This document shows positions 11,650 through 23,589 of a DNA stretch of 64,000 nt, piece by piece. The notes beneath the pieces are model-generated. The model did no database searches. It had not been told where the DNA came from and saw only the letters and a program-made list of their open reading frames with translations. The translations under genes were made by a program, and so were the position numbers. Each line of letters opens with the position of its first letter. Position 1 is the stretch's first letter. Where the stretch lies: contig JALGPY010000004.1 in NCBI GenBank assembly GCA_023055425.1, positions 21,475,718-21,539,717 on the forward strand. The letters are read 5' to 3'. The stretch is from Linanthus parryae (Eukaryota; Streptophyta; Magnoliopsida; Ericales; Polemoniaceae).

Positions 11650-13040
11650 CTTGCTCTCCCATTTTCTATCTAATCGGTCTCATGTCCAGATCAGCACGCG
11701 CCAAAAGCCTGCTTTTCTCCATATGTCCCAAGATACGACATCTTCTTGCTCCCAATAAGTCACGAAAGGTGTCAGGAGAAAGTCTCCACAAGGTTATACT
11801 ATTATAACCTGATCTCCCTTGCAGAATACACATGGTTGCTTCTTTGACCTCAGTCCTTGTCACTTGTACTTTCCCCCCACAGACATCGTTGAAGCTTCCA
11901 GAACCAACGCGACAGAAGAATCCCTCAACTTTCAACTCCGGCCAGATCAGACTCAAGAACAAGTTTTGAACCCTGGTAAACTCTACCTGGAGCTCTTTAA
12001 CTCGATCTGTAATCCACCATGAGTCCCTGGATAACATGCAATGCCGGAGAAGTCACATTAAGTGCAATTGCTTCAGTTTTGAACCCTGGTAAACTCTATC
12101 TGGAGCTCTTTAACTCGATCTGTAATCCACCCTGAGTCCCTGGATAACACGCAATGCCAGAGAAGTCACGTTAAGTGCAATTAAAAAAACAATCAGGTTG
12201 ACAAAATTAGACAACACCATCACCCACAAAGTACCTGAAGTTAAATACTTGCCTTCTCCAAGACGTCTCCGCCACACCTTGCGAAAATCGTTGCCAAAAC
12301 ATCTTGCTCATTCTACCATGTCAATTCAGTATAGAGAAAGTGCCTCCAAGCCACCAGGGCCTGCTCAAGACTTTCCTTGCCAATATTGAGACCCTGGAAC
12401 CTACATATAAATGAAAAGAAACAAAACAAGAGGAAATGACAAGATAGCCAACATGTGATATAGCAGGTCCAAATGCAACACAATATCAAATTTTAGAGCT
12501 TCGAACGAAAATGCTGGAATCAGTACTCCGCTGCTGCGACCATTGTCCAAAGAAATAAAATATGAATTCGGTAAAAAAGGGAGGAGAAATCACGATATAA
12601 AAGAGCTCATCCGGAGAGGAACACAATTTATGAAGAAATCAATAGAGTAATAACACGGAATAGGGGAAGCTTTGCATAAGGATGAAAGTTGAAGTCAACG
12701 ATTACCTGTCTCGCGCGCTCCAGGAGCTGCTCCATCTCCCTTAAATTCTGGGAATTCTCTTTGGCTTCATCGATCCTCATCTGGGCCTGGTTGACTTCCT
12801 CCTGGAGAGAGCTTATAGAATCTTGGAATCGCTCCAATTCTACCTTTTTTCGCGTCAATGCAGCAATTTCACCAGCCTTGCGGTCACAAAGCAACTCCAA
12901 CTCCTTCGGCATGTCCCCAATCTTGTGGGTAATTTCAGCTTCTTGGGACTCCAGCTTGTCCACTGTTAACTGGGCAAAATTAATTGCCTTTCCCTGATTA
13001 GTTTCTTTCTGAGTGACATCAGTAAGACGCCCCAAGACAC
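11650..13040 (-). pseudogene. Right arm: reverse-strand copy of the coiled-coil ORF
   Basis: On the - strand 13035-12628 is open for 135 codons and encodes a charged coiled coil (KVELERFQDSISSLQEEVNQ and neighbours). It ends into a consensus splice donor (CAG/GTAATC, about 12705). A further reverse-strand frame (12037-11666) encodes the counterpart of the left arm's 3' exon, ending near a LDMRPIR block. This copy is better preserved than the left arm. It is probably from the accessory antisense ORF of a Tat-like element; the function is unknown. Confidence 0.55.
11963..12182 (-). repeat. 113-bp tandem duplication over a splice acceptor and exon start
   Basis: Two units starting GTTTTGAACCCTGGTAAACTC (11963 and 12076) run in tandem with a few differences. 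On the - strand each unit contains a TTATCCAG acceptor and the first part of the following exon, so the acceptor and the exon start are duplicated. Confidence 0.85.
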
Positions 13041-13073
13041 CCTGCCCGAGATCAAGCTATCTTTTGCGTTCTT

Positions 13074-14142
13074 GAATCTTAGGTCCACGAGGCTCATTCT
13101 GGTATATGCGGGGCTCATCAATCAGGACATAAGCTTCATTTTCGCATCAAACGAATGGGTTACTATTGGCCTACTATGGTCAAGGATTGTACGGAATATT
13201 CAAAAAGGTTCCACGCATACCAATTCCATGCAAACTTTATTCACCAGCCGCCCGAACCGCTGCATCCTACCGTCGCCTCATGGTCCTTTCATGCTTGGGG
13301 GCTTAATGCAATTGGGCCGCTCCCTAAGTCGTCGGCAGGTCACTTGTATATCCTTGCGGCAACGGACTATTTTTCGAAGTGGGCTGGAGCCATTCCGTTG
13401 AAAGCAGTGAAAAAGGAAATTGTTGTGAACTCCAACATAATATTTCGGTATGGTGTGACTCGATACGTGATAACTGACAAAGGGACTGCGTTTGACAATT
13501 CTTTGATGACAAAGCTTTGTGAGAAACTTCAATTCAACCAACGGAATTCTTCGATGCACAACGCACCAGCAAACAGACTCGCCGAAGCATTCAACAAGAC
13601 TTTGGGGATACTCTTTGAAGAAAGTGGTAGCGAAATCCAAACGTGATTGGCATGAACGGATTGAAGAAGCTCTTTAGGCATATCGCACCACCTATCGGAC
13701 TCCAACATAAGCAACTCCGTACTCGCTCGTGTATGTTGTTGAAGCGGTACTCCCCCTCGAGCAAAAAATCCCATCATTGAGGATCGCAATACAAGAGGGC
13801 CTTACGGACGAAAAGAACACAAAACTACGCCTTGCCGAGTTAGAAGCGCTAGATGAGAAAAGGTTGCAAGCTCAAGAGCAACTTGAATGTTATCAAGTGA
13901 GGCTAGCCAAGGCATTCAATAAGAGCGTTAGGCTGCGTTCTTTACAAGTTGGAGATCTGGTGCTCGTTGTCCTAAGACCCATCGTTACCACCAATCGAAT
14001 CGGAAATAAGTTTTCCTCCAAGTGGGATGGTCCATACACCGTACTTAAAGCTTACATAAATGGGGCCTACAAGATCTTTGACCGAGAAGGAGTAAGAGTC
14101 GGCCCTATCAACGGCAAAATTTTGAATCGCTACTACCCTTGA
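13074..14142 (+). pseudogene. pol: Ty3/gypsy (Ogre/Tat-type) integrase, C-terminal part of pol
   Basis: The frame enters inside the zinc-binding domain (E-A-H-S-G-I-C-G-A-H at about 13090). It continues through GYYWPTM, the core domain (WAGAIPLK; TDKGTAFDN) and the NRLAEAFNKTLG segment. A break near 13640 is followed by an open frame from 13729, ending YYP* at 14142. The C-terminal segment with VGDLVL and KWDGPY is typical of Tat/Ogre integrases. The 5' end abuts the reverse-strand inverted arm, so the upstream pol has been lost by rearrangement. Confidence 0.85.
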
Positions 14143-14525
14143 GCAGGGTACACACTCCTCATCGCACGAGTATAAACTGCACGATGAAAAAAAAGAGTTA
14201 CCAAAAAAAATTAATGAACTACGTTTGGCTTGATCTTGCAAAGGTACATAGACAGCCTGAAATTTTGTTTTAGGTGCAACCATAACAAAAAAATAATCAT
14301 ATCTCCCCTCAAAGGTGCGGTATGTTCTAGCAACTACCAAAGCTCGAGCTAACTTCCATCCAGAACACCCTTTCCAAACTAATGACATACATACAAGTGT
14401 TTTCGAGTTTAGATCCTGGTAAATAGAACATAGCAATTGTATTCAAGATCATAACAAGGGAATTGTCTAAGATGATGCCCTTCAGGATGTCATCCAGGAT
14501 GTTATCCAAGAATTCAGGATAATAT
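14143..14525 (+). repeat. Ogre-type 3' region and first ~220-bp tandem repeat unit
   Basis: After the pol stop comes the short post-pol segment containing 'gaactacgtttggcttgat', a familiar signature downstream of Tat/Ogre pol. A repeat unit then starts 'cccctcaaaggtgcgg' at about 14306 and runs to 14525, where copia-2 enters. Related units lie beyond copia-2 at 20625-21055. Confidence 0.7.
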
Positions 14526-15417
14526 TGTTTGAATAGATGCCCTAGAGGCAATCTAGTATAGTATGAATTTATTTGTGGCTAGAAATTCATTTATTATTTA
14601 TTGGATATTTAATATAATGAAGTCCTTAGATTTACAATCGTGTTGTTTATCTTAAAAATCCCTAGTCCAGTATATTGATTAATGGGACAATCATCTATAG
14701 ACTAGTATGGGGTTGGATTGATATGGAGATATCATGATCCAACACATAGGTGTGCATTAGGGGTAATGGCGCACTGGATTGACCCATTTCCGAGAAGGCT
14801 ACATACATGTTATGTTGAGTCGCAAGCGCTTCTCGCGGTGCAATGGTATTGTCATCCTTAGACTTGAAGTCACTAGATATTCTAGTTGTGGATTATTGTG
14901 ATTTTGGTAGGGTTAAACGCTACACCGTAACTGGGTAGCTATAAAGGCGTGTACTGGATACAATAAGAAGCAAGCTTAGAGATCGTAGTGGACGTAGATA
15001 GAATTTGTCCCTCCCACATAACGGGAGAAAATATCCTAGGCCACTCGAGGGATAGTGCTTATAGAATGTCTGGCCAGACTCAAATAAATCAATATGGGAT
15101 ATTGATGTTATTTTCACGAATAAGGCTATTCCCATGGATCGAGAAACTGTGGATTGGATAAACGAGTGTGACTTGTATGTCTCGTGTCCAATCCGGATAT
15201 AGAGACAAAGGGATGAGACAATTACTTGTACAAAGGTTGTCAAGATGACTATTCTATTAGTTGGCTAGAATGGATGTTTTGCTAGAAACCGCTCCATATT
15301 AGCAAATAGTTGCTACCAACTAGATAGAACCTATGGGTTCACACGCTAGATAGAGTTGAAATAGATTTGGAAATTAATTAATTGGATTAATTAATTAGAA
15401 GGATCACTTTGCAGAAC
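14526..15417 (+). repeat. Copia-2 5' LTR, 3'-truncated
   Basis: It matches 19211-20100 of the 3' LTR and then stops abruptly after 'aaggatcactttgca', where gag coding sequence begins. The missing third contains the promoter region, so this copy should be transcriptionally dead from its own LTR. Confidence 0.9.
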
Positions 15418-16110
15418 CAAACTCATGCTGCCCTAAAGGCGTATCAAAAGCATGTTGATGACGCTAATGATACAGCCTGCCTTATGCTATGCACCATGAC
15501 TTCTGAGCTTCAGAAGCAACACGAAAACATGAATGATGTCGATATGATCTAGCATCTGAAGCAGCTCTTCCAAGAGCAGGCAAGGGTAGAGAGGTATGAG
15601 GTCTCTAAGGCACTGTTCAAATGTCATCTGGCAGAAGGGAACCCGGTGGGACCCCATGTACTCCGTATGATCGGGTACTTGGAGAATCTCGCCTGACTGG
15701 GGTTCCCGGTCGGCCAAGAGTTGGCAACCGATCTCGTGTAGCAATCGTTGCCCGAGAGTTATGGACAGATCATGAACTATAACATAAACGAGATCGTGAA
15801 ACCACTGCCAGATTTACTCAATATGTTGAGGACAGCTGAACAGAGCATCAACAAGGGTAAGGGCAAGGCCATTATGATGGTGCAGAAAGGAAAGGGCAAA
15901 AGGTTTGCCTCATCCTCCAAGGGCTAAGGCAAGTCAGTTGCCAAGTCCAAGGAACCTGCCCTTAAGCCTGTTGGTAGCATTGCTAAAGGTGTGACTAAAG
16001 GTGAGTGTCACTACTGCAGTCAGCCTGGACACAGGAGGAGGAACTGCCCAAAATATCTGGAGGACAAGAGGCTTGGAATAGTGATTCCACCACCACCAGG
16101 TATTTTTGTT
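15418..16110 (+). pseudogene. gag: Copia-2 gag remnant
   Basis: Read in one frame, this gives the Angela-type capsid (ALKAYQKHVDDAND; TSELQKQHEN; LKQLFQEQARVERYEVSKAL) with in-frame stops at about 15550, 15694, 15738 and 15925. From 15991 the frame is open and includes a standard CX2CX4HX4C zinc knuckle at 16006-16047 (CHYCSQPGHRRRNC). The N-terminus is missing because of the LTR-gag deletion. Confidence 0.88.
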
Positions 16111-19100
16111 GTGGATGTCAATTTAACTGTCTCTACATCATGGGTATCAGATACTAGATGTGGATCTCACATTTGTCGAAATGTCCAGGATCTAAAGAGA
16201 ATTAAAAGATTGGCTAAAGGGGAGGTAGATCTACGTGTTGGGAATGGAGCAAAAGTTGTTGCGTTGGCCATAGGCGTGTGCGAGCTATCTCTGCCTTCAG
16301 GATTAGTTTTAGAATTAAATAATTTCTATTTTGTGCCTGCTATGAGCAGAAACATTATTTCTATTTCTTGTTTGGACAAGGATGGTTTTATTATTTCAAT
16401 ACAGAACAATTGTTGTTCCTTTAATTTGAATAATATTCACTATTTTAGTGCGCAATTATTTAATGGACTGTATGTCCTTGATCTAAGCAATCGTGTCTAC
16501 AACATTAATACCAAGCGGATTAAAATAAATGATTTAAATCCCGCTTATTTATGGCACTGTCGTTTAGGCCACATAAACGAGAAACGTGTATCTAGACTCC
16601 ATAAGGATGGACTACTAGACTCATTTGATTTTGAATCATATGAGACATGTGAGGCTTGTTTATTGGGAAAAATGACAAAGTCCCCTTTCAATAAGAAAGG
16701 TGAGAGGACTAGTGAGCAATTTGCGCTCATACATACTGATGTGTGTGGGCCATTTGCCACGCCTTCCAGGGGTGGTTATGTCTACTTCATTACATTTACT
16801 GATGACTACAGTAGATATGGATTTGTGTACCTCATGAGGGCAAAATCCGAATCCTTTTGAAGTGTTCAAAGAATTCAAGAATGAAGTAGAGAAGCAACTT
16901 GGCAAAAGTATCAAGGCTCTACGATCGGATCGTGGAGGAGAATACTTGAGCCAAGAGTTTGACGACTATCTTAGAGAGTGTGGGATTGTGTCCCAACTCA
17001 CTCCACCCGGAACGCCACAATGGAATGGCGTGTCTGAGAGGAGGAATCGAACCCTATTTGATATGGTTCGATCTATGATGTGTCAAACCGATCTTCCATT
17101 ATCATTTTGGGGCCACGCTCTATTAAGTGAAGCTTTCACCATTAACCGTGTTCCATCTAAATCAGTCATGAAGACACCATATGAGATGTGGAGTGAGAGG
17201 CGACCCACACTGTCGTTCATGAGGATTTGGGGCTGCGATGTCTATGTAAAACGTTTACAATCAGACAAGCTAGGGCCAAAGTCGGATAAGTGTAAATTTG
17301 TGGGGTACCCTAAGGAAACTAAGGGTTACTACTTCTACAATCCAGCCGAGAACAAAGTGTTTGTTGCTCGGACCGGCGTTTTTCTAGAAAGAGAGTTTGT
17401 CTCTAAAGAAGCAAGTGGGAGGACTGTAGAACTTGAAGAGGTTCAAGAACCACAAATCACTGAACCGATTATGGAACATGAACAGGAACCACAAGCAGTT
17501 GTGGAGCAACCTGTTCAGGTAACACCAGAGCTTTGTAGATCTAGTAGAGTGCGCCAGGAACCCGAGAGGTATGGACTTCTCGTGACCGATTCTGGTGACA
17601 CGATGCTCATAGATGATGAGCCTACTACCTATGAAGAGGCCATGAAGGGCCCAGACTCTCAGAAGTGGCTAGAAGCCATTAGATTCGAGATGGAATCCAT
17701 GTATACCAACAAAGTATGGACTTTGGTGGAACCACTCGAAGGGGCGCGGCCCATAGGGTGCAAGTGGGTCTTCAATAAGAAGATCGACATGGATGGTAAT
17801 GTGATTACCTATAAGGGTCGATTGGTGGCTAAAGGATTCAGACAGATTCATGGTATTGACTATGATGAAACCTTTTCACCAGTCGTTATGACCAAATCCA
17901 TCCAAATCCTACTTACGATTGCAGCATACCACGACTATGAGATTTGGCAGATGGATGTCAAAACAACATTCCTTTATGGGAATCTCCTCGAGGATGTATA
18001 TGATACAGCCGGAGGGTTTTGAGGATCCAAAGCAAGCCAACAAAGTCTGTAAGCTGCAACGATCCATTTATGGATTGAAGCAAGCTTCTAGGAGTTGGAA
18101 TCGACGTTTTGATGAAGTAATCAAAGAGTTTGGCTTCATCAGAAACGAAGATGAGTCTTGTGTCTACAAGAAGGTTAGTGGGAGCACTGTAGCTTTTCTG
18201 GTCTTGTATGTGGATGACATACTAATCATTGGAAACGACGTTCCCATGCTGCAATCTGTTAAAGATTGGCTAGGGAAGTGTTTCTCAATGAAGGACTTAG
18301 GGGAAGCAGCCTATATACTCGGTATAAAGATCTATAGAGATAGATCTAAGAGACTGCTAGGCCTAAGTCAAAGAACATATATTGACAAGGTGTTGAAACG
18401 GTTCAACGTGCAAGATTCCAAGAAGGGATTCTTGCCCATGTCACATGGGATTACTCTTTCGAAGAGTTGTTGTCCTTCCAATGAGATTGAGAAGGAACGC
18501 ATGAGTAGAATTCTCTATGCCTCGGCCATAGGATCTATCATGTACGCCATGTTATGTATTAGACCAGATGTGTCATATGCCTTGACTATGACAAGCAGAT
18601 ACCAATCCAATCCAGGTGAGAGTCACTGGATTGCAGTCAAGAACATCCTAAAGTACGTGAGAAGAACTAAGGATGCTTTCTTGATATTTGGCGGTGAGGA
18701 AGAGTTGCGTGTAAGGGGTTACACTGATGCAAGCTTCCAAACTGACAGAGATGACTTTAGATCACAGTCGGGATATGTTTTTTCCCTGAATGGAGCAGCG
18801 GTGAGCTGGAAGAGTTCCAAGCAAGAGACGGTGGTTGATTCTACAACAGAGGCTGAGTACATTGCTGCGAATGGCGCAGCAAAGAAAGATGTTTGGATCA
18901 GAAAGTTTTTTTCTGAACTTGGTTTGGTTCTTAGCATTGCGGATCCAGTTGAGTTGTACTATGACAACACTGGGGCGATCGCGCAATCAAAGGAACCCAG
19001 GTCGCACCAGAAATCCAAGCACGTGCTCAGGAAGTTTCATCTGATTCGAGATATTATCGATAGAGGAGACGTTCGGATATGCAAGATTTCTACAGATGAG

Positions 19101-19196
19101 AATCTGTCAGACCCGCTTACAAAGCCACTCACGCAGTGGAAGCATGAAGGGCACACTAGGAGTATGGCCATACGAGATGCGTCAGATTGGCTCTAG
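16111..19196 (+). pseudogene. pol: Copia-2 pol (protease, integrase, RT, RNase H), two frameshifts
   Basis: The protease site reads D-T-R (16150-16158) where D-T-G/D-S-G is expected. The integrase keeps HHCC, SDRGGEYLS and GTPQWNGVSER. An extra T in the run 16855-16858 creates a TGA; a two-base loss near 18000 shifts the frame again. The last 425-codon frame (17919-19196) holds RT from the palm with intact YVDD (18207-18218), then RNase H with DSTTEAEY and the C-terminal HVLRKFHLIRD block. Apart from two indels and the D-T-R the pol is well preserved. Confidence 0.92.
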
Positions 19197-19198
19197 TG

Positions 19199-19210
19199 CA
19201 AGTGGGAGAC
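19199..19210 (+). promoter_or_regulatory. Copia-2 polypurine tract
   Basis: CAAGTGGGAGAC immediately precedes TGTTGGAA of the 3' LTR. The same sequence precedes the copia-3 3' LTR. Confidence 0.75.
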
Positions 19211-20619
19211 TGTTGGAATAGATGCCCTAGAGGCAATCTAGTATAGTATGAATTTATTTGTGGCTAGAAATTCATTTATTATTTATTGGATATTTAATAT
19301 AATGAAGTCCTTAGATTTACAATCGTGTTATTTATCTTAAAAATCCCTAGTCCATTATAATGATTAAAGGGACAATCATCTATAGACTAGTATGGGGTTG
19401 GATTGATATGGAGATATCATGATCCAACACATAGGTGTGCATTAGGGGTAATGGCGCACTGGATTGACCCATTTCCGAGAAGGCTACATACACGTTATGT
19501 TGAGTCACAAACGCTTCTCGCGGTGAAATGGTATTGTCATCCTTAGACTTGAAGTCACTAGAAATTCTAGTTGTGGATTATTGTTATTTTGGTAGCGTTA
19601 AACGCTACACCGTAACTGGATAGCTATAAAGGCGTGTACTGGATACAATAAGAAGCAAGCTTAGAGATCGTAGTGGACGTAGATAGAATTTTTCCCTCCC
19701 ACATAACGGGAGAAAATATCCTAGGCCACTCGAGGGATAGTGCTTATAGGATGTCTGGCCAGACTCAAATAAATCAATATGGGATATTGATGTTATTTGC
19801 ACGAATAAGGCTATTCCCATGGATCGAGAAACTGTGGATTGGATATACGAGTGTGACTTGTATGTCTCGTGTCCAATCCGTATATAGAGACAAACGGATG
19901 AGACAATTACTTGTACAAAGGTTGTCAAGATGACTATTCTATTAGTTGGCTAGAATGGATGTTTTGCTAGAAACCGCTCCATATTAGCAAATAGTTGCTA
20001 CCAACTAGATAGAACCTATGGGGTCACACGCTAGATAGAGTTGAACTAGATTTGGGAATTAACTAATTGGATTAATTAATTAGAAGGATCACTTTGCAAA
20101 ACCTTGCAAACTTAGTAGGGACTAATTTGCAAGGAAGGGACTAAATTGAATTCTAGTAGGACTAGAATAAGTCCTTTAGGTAGTTGGAAATGAGTTGTTG
20201 GACTATATAAAGGACCTTCCTTCCTTCCCATACTTATGCTCATAATTGATCATAACTTGAGTGGGAGAGAATAAAAGGAGAGAGAGCAAGCAAGCTAGAG
20301 GAGCCGCCGCCCCCCTAGCCCGTCGGCCCCAAAGGAGGCCGAAACCTCCTTTGGTTCGTCTCGTTTTGCGTGATTCTTCTTCCTCTTCCTCTTTCCGGGC
20401 TAGCACCAAGGAGTTGGTAGATCTAGAAATCAACTCTAGGCGTGGATCAACTATAGAGAACATGACACAATTCGCGTTTGAAGTCATCAAAGGAGAACCC
20501 TAAGGTGTGTTATTGATTTCTTCCTTTACCATCGTTATGTCTCTTGACTTGTGATCCTTGGAGTGTTTTTCATGGTTAATTATTGTTTCCGTTGCGCATC
20601 CATGAATAAAAACCCTATA
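19211..20619 (+). repeat. Copia-2 3' LTR, full length
   Basis: 1,409 bp from TGTTGGAATAG to CCCTATA; the expected CA end is mutated to TA. A TATA box TATATAAA is at 20204-20211. An 80-codon frame at 20261-20503 lies within the LTR and has no sign of being a gene. Confidence 0.9.
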
Positions 20620-20624
20620 AATAT

Positions 20625-21055
20625 CACCCCTCAAAGGTGTGGAATATGTTAGCGGCCATCAAAACTCAGGTTGAATTCCATCCGGGGGCACCTTTCACAA
20701 GCTAATGTATAAGTATAGGCGTTTCCAAGTCTAAATTCTCACAAATTGAATATCACGACTTCATTTAGCATAATAACTTGAAATTCAGGATATAATACTC
20801 GTTATCGAATATTTTATCCAAGAATTTAGGATCCTATCCCCTCGAAGGTGCATAATATGTTAGCGTCCATCAAAGCTCGGGTTAAATTGCATCCAGGGGC
20901 ACCTTTCACGAGGAAAAACATATATCCATGCGATTCCAAGTGTAAATCCTTGTAGATAGGATATTAGGATCTCATTCGGGATAATAACCTGAAATTCATG
21001 ATTATCCGGGTTAGTATACCTTAGGATGTTATTCGAATTCAGAATAATATCCCTT
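20625..21055 (+). repeat. Two further ~210-bp tandem repeat units
   Basis: Units starting 'cccctcaaaggtgtgg' (20627) and 'cccctcgaaggtgcat' (20836) repeat the unit at 14306-14525, with conserved 'atatgttagcg.ccatcaaa.ctc.ggtt' and 'gggcacctttcac'. They end against the reverse-strand gag. Confidence 0.8.
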
Positions 21056-22600
21056 TTGTGGAGGATGACCTTCCTTACTTCCACCCTTCTTTTCCTTGGA
21101 ATATATTCTCATAGGGGCCGTAGTTGCGACCTTGGTCTTAGGTTTGAATGACTTATCGTCCTTGTTCTTGTCCTTCTTTTCATGACGTAGTTCCGTGATA
21201 TGGGGGTTTTTTCCTCCACGGTGCGCTATGCTTATTTCCATGTCATGGGCACGAGTGGCTAGCTCCTCAAATGTGTGTGGCCTAATTCCTTATAGAATGT
21301 AAAGGAGACCCCAATTCATTCCCTGCATGCACATTTCCAGTGCGTATACTTTAGACAATCGATCTCGTCAATCGAGGCTCAAAGCACGCCACCTGTTAAT
21401 GTAATCTATCATTGGTTCATCTTTCCAATTTTTCGCGTTCGTTAGCTCAATCATGCTCATCGTACGGCGAGTGCTATAGAACCGAAAAAGGAATTCACAT
21501 TCCAGTTGATCCCAACTGTCAATGGATTCGGGAGTTAAACCGGTGTACCATTCAAAAGCATTATACTTGAGAGTACGAACAAATTATTTTACCAGCCAAT
21601 ATCCCTCGGTCCTTGCATTGTTGCAAGTCTCGACAAAATGTGCAATGTGCTGCTTTGGGTTACCCTTTCAATCAAACTGCGGGATTGCAGGAGGATTTAG
21701 CCTTTAGGCATCAGCAACTTATCAATCCTTCGAGTGTACGGCTTGGTGTACCTAAGTGACATGAGTGACGTACCGCCATACTGCGCCTCACAGCATTCTG
21801 GATCAAATCGTCCAACTGTTGCATGGAAAACGGAGGGGCAAGCATCGAGCTTCTTTATGGAGCTGCCTCATGCTGAAATACATTTGATTGTTGCACTTCA
21901 TTTGCATTCGGGGGTTTGATAACGCCGCTAATTTCTGAAAGCCGCAACACTATCCTTTGTTGTTGGGTTTGGCGGATGCGAATCATCTTGGCTCATTTCA
22001 ACCACATTCACACTCTCTATCTTGTTCATGAGCGAGGCAATTTGGAGGTCCTTCTCCCTGACGGTCCTTCGGAGTTTTTCGATTGCCTCTAACATAGCTC
22101 CTAATTTCTCTTCGACGCTAGACACCCCGTCGTCATTGCTTGCACAGCTAAGGTACGAGATGACTTCTCTTGATTTAACGAATCCCAATTTTTGGGGCTA
22201 GGCGAAGACGAACCCGATTCTGACCCTGCACTTAAAGTCACATTTACCTTTGGTACGATTCGACACTTCGACGAAGCTTCGAGGGAGAGAGTGAAGGGAA
22301 ACGATGAACGTCCCCTTTTAGCATTCGCTTCTTTTTCCGCAAGAGAGTTATCATGATTCTCTTGAATCTCCTCAATTTCTTTCATCTTCCTTTCCATCTA
22401 ACTTGTAGAGACGGAAGAAGTCTTGATTCCACCAAGACCCTTGGTCGCCTTTGACGCAACTGGTTGCTTCGTGAGAGTCGCCTCTACTTTCACTTTGCTC
22501 CGGATAAAGTTCCATGAAGACGTACTGCTGCTGCGTTGCGCTTTCCTTGATTCCATTGGAATACGGTGTTCCAGATGTAGGAGAAAAATATGAGAGGAAG
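21056..22600 (-). pseudogene. gag: Ty3/gypsy gag remnant on the reverse strand
   Basis: Reading the - strand from about 22600 down, there is a leader frame, a charged coiled-coil frame (22188-21928, EEKLGAMLEAIEKLRRTVRE), then a capsid domain (about 21720-21240). The capsid shows YNAFEWYTGL, FYSTRRTMSMIELTN, WKDEPMIDYINRWR and ATRAHDMEISIAHRGG, characteristic of Tat/Ogre gag. Stops interrupt it at about 21570, 21367 and 21292. The frame ends where the ~210-bp repeats begin, so zinc knuckle, protease and pol are missing. It faces the + strand integrase at 13074-14142. Confidence 0.8.
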
Positions 22601-22601
22601 A

Positions 22602-22625
22602 GATGTCTCATCGGGCGTGCCAAAA
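22602..22625 (-). promoter_or_regulatory. Primer binding site of the reverse-strand Tat-like element
   Basis: On the - strand TTTTGGCACGCCCGATGAG directly follows a TACA LTR end. TTTGGCACGCCC is the common form of the primer region in Tat-type gypsy elements. Confidence 0.65.
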
Positions 22626-22627
22626 TT

Positions 22628-23448
22628 TGTACACACAAATTTTGCAAACTCATCGAAAATGACGTAAAATGTAAGTGCACAAATTTAATTTGTGTTCAGT
22701 TTGATTAAAACGGGTACAATCCTCTTGGTTTTACACCAAAACGGTAACCTCTGATTGAATCTCCTATTTCTTGACTCCGTTGACTTGTAGCGTGGCGATG
22801 ACAAGATTTCCTCAAAGAGACGAGGTTAGAGATGCAGTTGACTTTTGACGTTTGAACCGAAAGATTTGATGAAGACAGTCTGTGGCTTCAAACTCCAATC
22901 TTGAGGAACTTGAGGTGGAAGTACTTGTGTCTTCGGGCTTCTGCGCAATGGTCGTGTGAGGATGAAGCTTGAAAGAGGACACGGAAGCTTGATCTCGATC
23001 ACGCTTCATGTGCATTTGCGTTCTTGATTCTCCGGCAGAAGGCTTGTGGATCTTCAAGAAAGTCTTCGTGTGCGTTCGCGTTCTTGAATTTCCGGCAAGA
23101 TGCTTGTGGATGCTCAATAGAGTCTTCAAAGTGTTTGAGATGTCTAGCGTTTGCTAGCACGATGTCCTTTGTGTGTGAATGAGAGTCTCTATTTATATAC
23201 TCATGTTTAGGGACCGACTTGCAATTATCCCTTTATTTTTTTTAAAATTTATTGCATGTAGCCCACTGAAATTTATGAGGAAATCCTTTTAAGGATATTT
23301 AAGGGAATTGTTTGCAATTTGATTTAAACCAACAGTAGATGGGCTTGTTGCCATGATTAGGATTGGCCCGGGACCATGACGAGAGGCTCATTGCGTTATT
23401 AAGCCTCGTTGTGGCCCGATTTAATGGAACTAATTTCAAATGTCTACA
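22628..23448 (-). repeat. Probable 5' LTR of the reverse-strand Tat-like element
   Basis: The - strand reads TGTAGACATTTG (from 23448) to TGTGTACA (22628), TG...CA, about 821 bp. A TATA box TATATAAAT lies at 23191-23199 on the - strand and the primer site follows directly. The outer end is inferred from the TGTAGACA motif and has no duplicate to confirm it. Confidence 0.55.
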
Positions 23449-23589
23449 ATTTCATTATTTAAAATTGAGTTGCATTGTATATTACATGTAGTTGCATATT
23501 CGTGAAGTTGTGTTGAGTCGTTTGCGTCTTGAGTTGGCTAGTAAACAGTGTTTTGCTCGGGACGAGCAAAAGGTAGATGTGGGAGTATT

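Larger units (their letters stand above)
14526..20619 (+). mobile_element. Copia-2: Angela/BARE-type Ty1/copia with truncated 5' LTR
   Basis: The LTR start TGTTGGAA...GCCCTAGAGGCAAT is the Angela/BARE signature. The target duplication AATAT is present at 14521-14525 and 20620-20624, and the interrupted tandem repeat is continuous across it. A deletion has joined 5' LTR position 15417 directly to gag, removing roughly 500 bp of LTR with the TATA box, the primer site and the gag start. The shared 890 bp of the two LTRs differ at about two dozen sites by eye, more than in copia-1 or the Tat element. Confidence 0.93.

Noticed and set aside
20261..20503. 80-codon frame in the copia-2 LTR
   Set aside because: Inside U3/R of an LTR, low complexity, no homology recognised.
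22812..23129. 105-codon - strand frame with repeated histidine/threonine phrases
   Set aside because: Lies within the probable Tat-like LTR; a short internal direct repeat explains the pattern, no domain.
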